16,677 bases of DNA from a bacterium BMS3Bbin02. Its GTDB lineage: Bacteria > Actinomycetota > Acidimicrobiia > Spongiisociales > UBA5794. This document shows, piece after piece, positions 6,295 to 12,663 of this stretch. The stretch spans positions 1 to 16,677 of the forward strand of contig BDTL01000232.1 of assembly GCA_002898115.1 (NCBI GenBank), given 5' to 3'. Under the pieces are notes generated by a model. It was not told where the DNA came from. It did no database searches and worked only from the letters and a program-made list of their open reading frames with translations. Both the position numbers and the translations under genes were made by a program. How positions within the stretch are numbered: the first letter of the stretch is position 1; the number at the start of each line of letters is the position of its first letter.

Positions 6295-7284
6295 CTAATC
6301 GAGTGCTGCTTGGACCCTGGCAAGAAGATACGAGTCGAGGTTCGAGAAGACAACCTTCAGGGCGGTTTCGGGCAGTCGCTTAATCGCGACCTCGGCGACC
6401 GACAGACGCCCGATCGCCTCCTGCAAGACCTGTTCGACGTACCCGCCGGAGCGGACGAGGTCGATAACCTTGCTGACGGCCTCGGCTGCGTACGGTGCAT
6501 CCGCTAAGAGCGTTCTCATCTCCGGCCCCTCGGGGCCGGCGAGGGCGTACAACACGGGCAGTGTGAAGGTTCCCTCACCGATATCGGAGCCGGCCGGCTT
6601 GCCGAGGAAATCATCTGAGGCGACCAGATCCAGGACATCGTCGGTAATCTGGAAGACGAGTCCCATCTCCCAGGCCCACTCGGAAACGGCCTCGACGCTG
6701 TCACGTTCCGCTCCCGCTGTCAACGCGCCGAGTCGAGCGGATGTCTGGATCAAACTTGCGGTCTTTCCACCGATCACGCGGTAGTAGTCGTCCGGACCGT
6801 GATCCAGATCCCGTTCAAGCTGAAGTTCGAGCACCTGACCCTCGCAGAGCGTTGCATAGGTTCTGGCAATGAGCGCGACCGCCTCCTCTCCGAGCGGCGC
6901 AGCAACCTCCGAGGCGCGCGCGAGCAGGAAGTCACCGGCCAGTATTGCGATCGTGTTCGTCCAGTTTGCGTTGACAGACGGTTCTCCCCTTCGCGTATCA
7001 GCCTCGTCGATGACGTCGTCGTGGTACAGCGAACCGAGGTGAACCAACTCAACCGATACTCCGGACTCCACGGGTCCATGGCTTGGGTCAGGTCCGAGTT
7101 CACCGGCAACCTGTGCCAGCAGTGGACGGTACCGTTTGCCGCCGGCCTGAATGCCATGTTGGGCAATCTCGGTCAGGAAGGCAGTGTTTGCAACGGTGAC
7201 CTCACGAAGGCGCGCCTCGACGCGATCGAGGCGCGCCCACACAGCGTCGATCGGTACCAGGTCTCGAAGGACTGGTTGGTCCAC
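6295..7284 (-). CDS. Long-chain trans-polyprenyl diphosphate synthase
   Basis: A 329-residue isoprenyl diphosphate synthase that adds isopentenyl diphosphate units to an allylic primer, probably supplying the menaquinone side chain. Sequence evidence: GGKRYRPLL (48-56), the first Asp-rich motif HDDVIDEADTRRG (88-100; D89, D90, D93), a GK at 173-174 and the second Asp-rich motif QITDDVLDL (212-220; D215, D216, D219). Gly stands five residues before the first motif, and small residues there favour longer products, so a heptaprenyl- to nonaprenyl-type enzyme is inferred. GKPAGSDIGEGTFTLP has Thr where many homologues have Lys. The start is GTG at 7284, with AAGGAAG (7294-7300 read on the minus strand) about 9 bases upstream. 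It is convergent to lysS and divergent from the next gene. It could be called ispB, hepT or grcC; product length cannot be read from sequence. Confidence 0.92.
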   Translation of the reverse strand: MDQPVLRDLVPIDAVWARLDRVEARLREVTVANTAFLTEIAQHGIQAGGKRYRPLLAQVAGELGPDPSHGPVESGVSVELVHLGSLYHDDVIDEADTRRGEPSVNANWTNTIAILAGDFLLARASEVAAPLGEEAVALIARTYATLCEGQVLELQLERDLDHGPDDYYRVIGGKTASLIQTSARLGALTAGAERDSVEAVSEWAWEMGLVFQITDDVLDLVASDDFLGKPAGSDIGEGTFTLPVLYALAGPEGPEMRTLLADAPYAAEAVSKVIDLVRSGGYVEQVLQEAIGRLSVAEVAIKRLPETALKVVFSNLDSYLLARVQAALD

Positions 7285-7293
7285 CTAACGTAG

Positions 7294-7300
7294 CTTCCTT
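7294..7300 (-). promoter_or_regulatory. Ribosome binding site of polyprenyl synthase
   Basis: Read on the minus strand this is AAGGAAG, ending 9 bases before the GTG start at 7284. It supports the GTG start, since no ATG is nearby in frame. Confidence 0.65.
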
Positions 7301-7425
7301 TCGGGGCCTTCAATGGTAGCGACTCTCCCGCAGGGGGATTCGACGGTCAGCGCCGCGAGTCACTACAGATCGACCGAGTATCGGTACGCGGTGAAGTGCT
7401 TGCGGCGGCGCATACCCCTGACATC

Positions 7426-7444
7426 GCCGTCGTTGTTGGACGGC
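7426..7444. other. Small hairpin in the divergent intergenic region
   Basis: GCCGTC (7426-7431) and GACGGC (7439-7444) form a perfect 6-bp inverted repeat with a 7-base loop. It lies about 54 bases upstream of the lipoprotein start, in the 213-bp region between divergent genes. It could be an operator half-site pair or a leader hairpin. No convincing -35/-10 pair was found in this region for either gene. Confidence 0.35.
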
Positions 7445-7483
7445 AACCTTGTCTGAGATGGTCGCTACGCTCACTCACGACCC

Positions 7484-7490
7484 GGGAGGA
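7484..7490 (+). promoter_or_regulatory. Ribosome binding site fixing the MBL lipoprotein start
   Basis: GGGAGGA lies 7 bases before ATG 7498. It selects this start over the open frame extending upstream to 7396, which would bury the signal peptide. Confidence 0.8.
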
Positions 7491-7497
7491 GTCATTG

Positions 7498-8343
7498 ATG
7501 AGTAGGTACAACCCGATGAACCGACGGGCGTTTCTCTCACATCTCGGCAGAGGTACGATCGCGGTCGCCGTCGTTGGAATCACCGCCGCTGCCTGTAGCG
7601 CTGAAAGTGCCGAAACCACGACATCGGCCCCGATACCTACACCCGCAACGGATACGCCGAACGCGCCCCCAACGACGACTTCAAAAGCTCCAGGCCCGAC
7701 AGGGGAGAGCACGACGACTTCGAGTACACCGCCCGCGCCGAACGACGCTGCAGGAGCCGTCACATGGGAACGAGCGAATCTCGGGTTTGTATCGGCGTAC
7801 GTGTTAGCCCGCGCGGGGGAGGCCGTAATCGTCGATACAGGGGTGTCGGGTAGCGAGAGTTCGATCGGGGACAGCCTCGGTGTGCTCGGACTCGGGTGGG
7901 GTGACGTGTCTCATGTCATCCTCACGCATCGCCACAACGATCACCAGGGGAGCCTGCCCGCGGTGCTCGGTCTCGCAACCGAGGCTGCCGCGTATGCCGG
8001 TGCCGCAGACGTGCCTGCGATCGTCTCTCCGCGCGAGGTGATGGCTGTCGGTGATGGTGATGTTGTGTTCGGACTGCAAATCATCGATACACCCGGGCAT
8101 ACACCAGGCCATATAGCAGTGCTCGACTCTGCGGGCGGATTGCTCGTTGCGGGAGATTCCATGAACGGGTCGAACGGGGGCGTGATTGGAGCCAATCCGC
8201 AATTCTCGCCGGACATGTCCACGGCGAATGAGTCCGTGAAGAAACTTGCGACGTTCGCATTCGAGACCGTAGTGTTCGGTCATGGGGAACCGATCGAAGT
8301 TGGTGCATCGAGTCTGGTTGCCGCATTGGTCGCGACGTTGTAG
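7498..8343 (+). CDS. Exported Tat-type lipoprotein, metallo-beta-lactamase fold hydrolase
   Basis: A 281-residue exported metallohydrolase. Residues 8-14 (NRRAFLS) match the twin-arginine consensus. A hydrophobic stretch (20-30) and TAAAC follow, giving lipidation at C33. A Thr/Pro/Ser-rich linker (about 38-85) then leads to the catalytic domain. Metal ligands of the family are present: THRHNDH (143-149; H144, H146, D148, H149), TPGHTPGH (198-205), GDSMNG (219-224; D220) and FGHGEP (260-265; H262). It should therefore be an active two-metal enzyme on the outer face of the membrane. The compact domain is closer to glyoxalase II-like or quorum-quenching branches than to true beta-lactamases; the substrate cannot be assigned. 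Folding before Tat export would allow cytoplasmic metal loading. A hairpin region and clpC follow. Confidence 0.87.
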   Translation: MSRYNPMNRRAFLSHLGRGTIAVAVVGITAAACSAESAETTTSAPIPTPATDTPNAPPTTTSKAPGPTGESTTTSSTPPAPNDAAGAVTWERANLGFVSAYVLARAGEAVIVDTGVSGSESSIGDSLGVLGLGWGDVSHVILTHRHNDHQGSLPAVLGLATEAAAYAGAADVPAIVSPREVMAVGDGDVVFGLQIIDTPGHTPGHIAVLDSAGGLLVAGDSMNGSNGGVIGANPQFSPDMSTANESVKKLATFAFETVVFGHGEPIEVGASSLVAALVATL

Positions 8344-8419
8344 CCATGAGGTGATGTGGGGTGTACGCCGGCGCACCCGTTGGAACGCCTGAAGCGGGAA
8401 CAAGATCAGGTCTCGATAG

Positions 8420-8510
8420 GTTTCCCCGAGAGTCCGGAGGATTCTCGCAAGGAACGCCGTAGGCTGTTTCCCCGAGAGTCCGGAGGATTCTCGCAAGGAA
8501 CGCCGTAGGC
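8420..8510. repeat. Tandem duplication of a 45-bp hairpin-forming unit
   Basis: Positions 8420-8464 and 8466-8510 are identical as read (45 bases, 46-bp period). Each unit contains a 9-bp stem with a 3-base loop: CGAGAGTCC (8427-8435) with GGATTCTCG (8439-8447), including one G-T pair, and the same at 8473-8481 and 8485-8493. There is no spacer, so this is not a CRISPR array. The unit was not noticed elsewhere in the window. Perfect identity suggests a recent duplication of a REP-like palindromic element or selection on a regulatory leader. Confidence 0.9.
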
Positions 8511-8604
8511 ATTCCCTTCACTTCGGACCCCTAATGGTCGACATAAAAGCTATAGAAGATGGAAGTGCGGCGACGCGGTGGGCAAGTATCAACCTTGCGA
8601 CCGC

Positions 8605-8610
8605 TATAAT
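8605..8610 (+). promoter_or_regulatory. Probable -10 box of the clpC promoter
   Basis: A perfect TATAAT lies 53 bases before the clpC GTG, in a GC-rich background. No good -35 is spaced 16-18 bases upstream, so an activator or an alternative sigma factor may be involved. Confidence 0.5.
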
Positions 8611-8662
8611 CGAGATGCGTCTTGGATCTCCCGGGCCGCCATGTTCATTGAGGTGACTAAAC

Positions 8663-11164
8663 GTGTTTGAACGGTTCACAGATCGGGCCCGAAGGGTCGT
8701 TGTTCTTGCCCAGGAGGAAGCGCGCCTCCTGAATCACAACTACATCGGCACCGAGCACATTCTGCTCGGGCTGATCCATGAGGGCGAGGGTGTTGCAGCT
8801 CGCGCTCTTGAAGGACTCGGCATCAACCTCGAATCAGTCCGGTCGCAGGTCGTGGAAATCATCGGCCAGGGGTCGCAAGCTCCGACCGGGCATATCCCGT
8901 TCACACCGCGCGCCAAAAAGGTTCTTGAGCTCTCGCTTCGTGAGGCGCTCCAACTCGGGCACAACTACATCGGCACCGAGCACATCCTGCTTGGTCTCAT
9001 TCGAGAGGGTGAAGGAGTGGCTGCCCAGGTGCTTCGGAAGCTGGGCGCCGAGTTGCACAAGGTTCGTCAGACGGTCATTCAACTTCTCTCGGGCGTTCAG
9101 GGCGAAGGAGGCGAAGGCGAACCATCACGTTCCGGGGGCTCTTCGCGCTCGTCATCCGGCGACTCCGGCGGAACCGGCTCCGCGGTCCTCGATCAGTTCG
9201 GTCGTAACCTCACCACGCTCGCCCGCGAACGCAAACTCGACGTCGTTATTGGTCGTGCGAACGAGATTGAACGTGTCATGCAGGTCCTCTCGCGTCGGAC
9301 GAAGAACAATCCCGTGCTGATCGGTGAGCCGGGCGTCGGCAAGACAGCAATCGTTGAGGGCCTTGCACAACGTATCGTTGACAACATGGTCCCGGACACG
9401 CTGACGGACAAGCACCTGTACACCTTGGATCTCGGGGCACTGGTCGCCGGGTCGCGCTACCGGGGAGATTTCGAGGAACGCCTCAAGAAGGTTCTGAAGG
9501 AGATCCGCACACGCGGCGACATCATCTTGTTCATCGACGAGATTCACACTCTCGTCGGAGCCGGTGCCGCCGAGGGTGCGATCGACGCCGCCAGTATCCT
9601 CAAACCGATGCTGGCTCGGGGCGAACTGCAGACAATTGGAGCGACGACGCTCGAGGAGTACCGCAAGTACCTGGAGAAAGATTCGGCGCTTGAACGGCGG
9701 TTCCAGCCGATCACGGTCGAGGAGCCGTCGGTCGCGGACACGATCAAAATTCTCGAAGGACTGCGACCAAGTTACGAAGAGCACCACAAGGTGCGGTTCA
9801 CGGACCAGGCCCTGGTCGACGCCGCGAATCTTGCCAATCGATATATCGCCGACCGGTTCCTTCCTGACAAGGCGATCGACCTCATCGATGAAGCAGGTTC
9901 GCGGATGCGCCTCAAACAAGGCCATTTCCCGAGCGACATCAAAGATCTTGATACGAAGATTTCGACCTTGCGCAACGACAAGCGCGACGCGGTCAACGCT
10001 CAACAGTATGAACGAGCCGCCCAGCTTCGCGACCAGGAACGCACACTTCTGACCGAGCGCGCGGAGTTGAGCTCAAACTTCGACGAGGGCTCCGACTACT
10101 CGGTCATCATCGACGACGACGAAATCGCCGAAGTTCTTGCCCAATGGACCGGGATCCCGGTACAGCGCCTCACTGAAGAGGAGACCGCCAAGCTGTTGGA
10201 CATGGAAGGCGAGCTGCACAAGCGTATTGTCGGTCAGCATGACGCGATCACCGCGGTGTCGAAGGCGATCCGTCGTACCCGGTCAGGTCTGAAAGATCCG
10301 AAGCGTCCGGCCGGCTCGTTCATCTTCCTCGGACCCTCGGGTGTCGGCAAGACAGAATCGGCCAGGACTCTCGCCGACTTTCTGTTTGGTGACGAGGATG
10401 CCCTGATCCAGATCGACATGTCCGAGTACATGGAGAAACACGCGGTAAGCCGTCTTCTCGGGTCGCCCCCCGGATACGTTGGATATGACGAGGGCGGACA
10501 GCTCACGGAGGCCGTTCGCCGCAAACCGTTCTCGGTTGTGTTGTTCGACGAGATCGAAAAGGCTCATCCCGACGTCTTCAACATCCTGCTCCAGATCCTT
10601 GAGGACGGTCGTCTCACTGATTCGCAGGGTCGCAACGTCGACTTCAAGAACACAGTCATCATCATGACATCGAACCTCGGAACGGCCGAGCTGAGAAAGA
10701 AGTCGATCGGATTCAATCTCGAATCCGCCGAACTGTCATACCAGCAGGTCAAGGACAAGGTCATGGAGGCTCTCAAGGGTCACTTCCGCGTCGAGTTCTT
10801 GAACCGCATCGATGAGATCATCGTGTTCCACGAACTCACCCTCGACGAGGTCAAGGAGATTGTTGACCTGCTACTCAAACGGGTCCGTGACCAGCTCGCG
10901 TCGAAGTCGCTCGATCTCATACTCACCGAGGAGGCTAGGAATGTGCTGGCCAAGAAGGGGTACGACCCTCAGCTCGGCGCGCGTCCCTTGCGTCGGGCGA
11001 TTCAGCGCCTGCTTGAGGATCCGCTGAGCGAAAAGATGCTCTTCAAGGCGTTCCCTGCCGGTGCGACGATTGTGGCCGACGTCGATGAGGAAGACGAGGA
11101 GTCGCTGAGTTTCACCTCGGTTGAGACCCCGGAGATCCCCCAGGTGGAACTCGCCGAGAATTAG
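8663..11164 (+). CDS. clpC: ClpC, AAA+ unfoldase of the ClpCP protease
   Basis: An 833-residue Hsp100 ATPase that unfolds proteins and threads them into ClpP. Domain order is complete. Two N-domain repeats (1-70 and 76-145) share NYIGTEHILLGLI. A Ser/Gly linker follows (150-172). D1 has Walker A GEPGVGKT (221-228) and Walker B IILFIDE (287-293). The middle domain carries a UVR-like QQYERAAQLRDQE (447-459). D2 has GPSGVGKT (557-564), VVLFDEIEKAHP (625-636) and sensor region FLNRIDE (712-718). The IGF tripeptide (682-684) is the ClpP-docking loop, which marks it as ClpC rather than ClpB. The C-terminal tail is acidic. GTG 8663 has GAGGTGA at 8650-8656. lsr2, which precedes clpC1 in mycobacteria, is absent. 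It is probably essential and transcribed from its own promoter. Confidence 0.97.
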   Translation: MFERFTDRARRVVVLAQEEARLLNHNYIGTEHILLGLIHEGEGVAARALEGLGINLESVRSQVVEIIGQGSQAPTGHIPFTPRAKKVLELSLREALQLGHNYIGTEHILLGLIREGEGVAAQVLRKLGAELHKVRQTVIQLLSGVQGEGGEGEPSRSGGSSRSSSGDSGGTGSAVLDQFGRNLTTLARERKLDVVIGRANEIERVMQVLSRRTKNNPVLIGEPGVGKTAIVEGLAQRIVDNMVPDTLTDKHLYTLDLGALVAGSRYRGDFEERLKKVLKEIRTRGDIILFIDEIHTLVGAGAAEGAIDAASILKPMLARGELQTIGATTLEEYRKYLEKDSALERRFQPITVEEPSVADTIKILEGLRPSYEEHHKVRFTDQALVDAANLANRYIADRFLPDKAIDLIDEAGSRMRLKQGHFPSDIKDLDTKISTLRNDKRDAVNAQQYERAAQLRDQERTLLTERAELSSNFDEGSDYSVIIDDDEIAEVLAQWTGIPVQRLTEEETAKLLDMEGELHKRIVGQHDAITAVSKAIRRTRSGLKDPKRPAGSFIFLGPSGVGKTESARTLADFLFGDEDALIQIDMSEYMEKHAVSRLLGSPPGYVGYDEGGQLTEAVRRKPFSVVLFDEIEKAHPDVFNILLQILEDGRLTDSQGRNVDFKNTVIIMTSNLGTAELRKKSIGFNLESAELSYQQVKDKVMEALKGHFRVEFLNRIDEIIVFHELTLDEVKEIVDLLLKRVRDQLASKSLDLILTEEARNVLAKKGYDPQLGARPLRRAIQRLLEDPLSEKMLFKAFPAGATIVADVDEEDEESLSFTSVETPEIPQVELAEN

Positions 11165-11286
11165 ATTTCTCACCGGCGTGTCGCAATGCAAACCGGCGAG
11201 CGGCCTTTCGTGCCGTGCGACGCAATCCATGTCGCGAAAACTCTCCTCAGCGGATCCAGCGAAATCACTCAGCGCTACACTTTCGG

Positions 11287-11292
11287 TATACT
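11287..11292 (+). promoter_or_regulatory. Possible -10 box upstream of the nucleoside transporter
   Basis: TATACT lies 98 bases before the start of the binding-protein gene, in the 225-bp gap after clpC. No consensus -35 is visible. The gap holds a repeated ACCGGCG (about 11172 and 11191) of unknown meaning, no clear intrinsic terminator for clpC and no recognisable purine riboswitch. Confidence 0.4.
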
Positions 11293-11374
11293 CGACCTGT
11301 AGTCGGGTGGATGAAAGCACTCGCGTTCAGCTAGGATTTTCAACTCCCATCTCACGATGGGAAAGACCATTGAT

Positions 11375-11380
11375 GGAGGA
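11375..11380 (+). promoter_or_regulatory. Ribosome binding site fixing the binding-protein start
   Basis: GGAGGA is 9 bases before ATG 11390. It rules out the upstream in-frame ATG 11357, whose product would have a long lead before the signal peptide. ATG 11393 is a less well spaced alternative. Confidence 0.8.
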
Positions 11381-11389
11381 ATCATCACG

Positions 11390-12556
11390 ATGATGAGAAG
11401 GCTAAAAAATAGGGGCTCGCTCCTCGGACTCGTTATTGCGTTTGCCCTGGTGGCGGCCGCATGTGCGTCGAGCACCCCGGCTGAGACCACAACCGAGGCG
11501 CCGACGGTGACTGTCGCGCCAACAACGTCCACAACTGCTGCGCCCGTCACGACCGAGCCCCCCGGGACGACAACGACGCTTGCGCCGCCCGAGGAATTCA
11601 AGGTATGCCAGGTCTCCGACACTGGTGGTATCGACGACAAGGGATTTAATGAGACTGCTTGGCTCGGCGCTCAACGTGCCGCCGCCGAGATTGAAGGCGT
11701 CACTCAGGCGAAGTTCCTGGAGTCCCAGAGTCCCGCAGATTTCCGTCCTAACATTGACGCATTCATCGATGAAGGGTGTGGTCTGATCGTGACAGTGGGC
11801 TTCCTGCTCGCCGATGACACACAGGCTGCTGCTCAGGACAATCCCGATCAGATGTTCGCCATCATCGACTTCCCAGGTCTTGAGTCCAACATTCGTGGTC
11901 TCACCTTCGCCACCGAAGAGGCTGCGTACCTCGCCGGGTACCTGGCTGCCGGTGTCACCACGACCGGGATTGTCGGTACCTACGGTGGTATCAACATTCC
12001 GCCGGTGACGGTGTTCATGGACGGGTTTTTCTATGGCGTTGAGGCGTACAACGAAGCCAAGGGCACAAACGTCAGGGTGCTCGGCTGGGACCCCGCAAAC
12101 CCGGACTCCGGTTTGTTCACGGGCAACTTCGAGTCCACTGATGATGGGTTGACCTTCGGTCAGAACCTCATTGACGAGGGCGCAGACATCCTGTTCCCCG
12201 TCGCCGGGCCTGTTGGTCTTGGTTCCGCACAGGCAGCCCTTGACAATCCGGGCGTGATGATGATTGGCGTCGACGCCGATCAGTACTTCTCGACACCGGC
12301 TGAGTTCCAGCCAGTGTGGTTGACGTCGGTGCTCAAGAGAATGGACAACGCAGTCTTCGCAACCGTGAAGAACGTTGTCACCCTTGGCTCGCTGGGTAAC
12401 CCGTACACGGGCACATTGGCGAATGACGGTGTCGGACTTGCGCCGTTCAATGACCTGGCTAGCGCAGTTTCTGACGAGCTCGCAGCCGAGGTTGAAGAGC
12501 TCCGTCAAGGCATCATCAACGGTTCCGTGTCAGTGTATCCGGCCTCTGACGGCTAG
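11390..12556 (+). CDS. BMP/PnrA-family nucleoside-binding lipoprotein
   Basis: A 388-residue substrate-binding lipoprotein of a nucleoside-type ABC importer. A short basic N terminus (MMRRLKNR), a hydrophobic core (10-24) and the lipobox LVAAAC give a lipidated C25. A Thr/Pro-rich tether of about 40 residues follows, raising the binding domain above the membrane. The BMP domain starts near 71 with KVCQVSDTGGIDDKGFNE (71-88), whose DDKGFN corresponds to the family DDKSFN ligand loop. Further family blocks are EEAAYLAGYLAAG, GTYGGINIPPVTVFMDGF and the C-terminal GVDADQ. Relatives such as PnrA and Bacillus YufN bind purine nucleosides, so nucleoside uptake is inferred; the exact ligand is unknown. 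A strong terminator separates it from the transporter genes downstream, which is expected to give more binding protein than transporter. Confidence 0.92.
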   Translation: MMRRLKNRGSLLGLVIAFALVAAACASSTPAETTTEAPTVTVAPTTSTTAAPVTTEPPGTTTTLAPPEEFKVCQVSDTGGIDDKGFNETAWLGAQRAAAEIEGVTQAKFLESQSPADFRPNIDAFIDEGCGLIVTVGFLLADDTQAAAQDNPDQMFAIIDFPGLESNIRGLTFATEEAAYLAGYLAAGVTTTGIVGTYGGINIPPVTVFMDGFFYGVEAYNEAKGTNVRVLGWDPANPDSGLFTGNFESTDDGLTFGQNLIDEGADILFPVAGPVGLGSAQAALDNPGVMMIGVDADQYFSTPAEFQPVWLTSVLKRMDNAVFATVKNVVTLGSLGNPYTGTLANDGVGLAPFNDLASAVSDELAAEVEELRQGIINGSVSVYPASDG

Positions 12557-12580
12557 ATCGAACCACCGCTAGAACGAGCG

Positions 12581-12615
12581 AGAACCCCTCCGAGATGACT
12601 CGGAGGGGTTCTTTT
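12581..12615 (+). terminator. Strong intrinsic terminator after the binding-protein gene
   Basis: AGAACCCCTCCGAG (12581-12594) and its exact complement at 12599-12612 form a perfect 14-bp stem with loop ATGA, followed by TTTT. It begins 25 bases after the stop codon. It should end most transcripts before the ATPase gene and could also stabilise the binding-protein mRNA 3' end. Confidence 0.93.
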
Positions 12616-12650
12616 GCGTACAGTGCAGGAATCAACTGTGAGGTTTACGG

Positions 12651-12658
12651 AAGGTGAG
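12651..12658 (+). promoter_or_regulatory. Ribosome binding site deciding a TTG start for the ATPase
   Basis: AAGGTGAG ends 5 bases before TTG 12664. No ATG or GTG in the correct frame precedes the conserved ELRGITKRFPG beginning, so TTG is the likely start. Confidence 0.7.
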
Positions 12659-12663
12659 AGCGG

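Larger units (their letters stand above)
8344..8662. other. 319-bp gene-free region upstream of clpC
   Basis: No credible gene is present. From left to right it holds a weak hairpin just after the MBL stop (GGGTGT 8359-8364 with GCACCC 8373-8378, one T-G pair, no T run), two tandem 46-bp-period repeats (8420-8510), an AT-richer patch around 8540-8560 and a TATAAT box at 8605-8610. I looked for CtsR-like and ClgR-like operators and found no convincing match. Confidence 0.75.

Noticed and set aside
8420..8510. Two repeat units considered as a CRISPR array
   Set aside because: The units are adjacent with a single base between them, there is no spacer and no cas gene nearby. It is a tandem duplication.
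8595..8600. TTGCGA as the -35 element of the clpC promoter
   Set aside because: It is only 4 bases from TATAAT, far too close to act as a -35 for that box.
9152..10003. Minus-strand open frame of 283 codons inside clpC
   Set aside because: It lies fully opposite conserved ClpC coding sequence, and its translation shows no domain. It is a codon-bias shadow.
11165..11389. Purine riboswitch ahead of the nucleoside transporter
   Set aside because: Some BMP-type transporters in Firmicutes have one, but I could not find the conserved three-way junction or loop sequences here.
11402..12508. Long open frame (368 codons) on the minus strand antisense to the binding-protein gene
   Set aside because: It mirrors a well-supported lipoprotein gene, its translation is rich in Arg, Cys and His with no known motif, and it has no plausible ribosome binding site. 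It is a GC-rich shadow.
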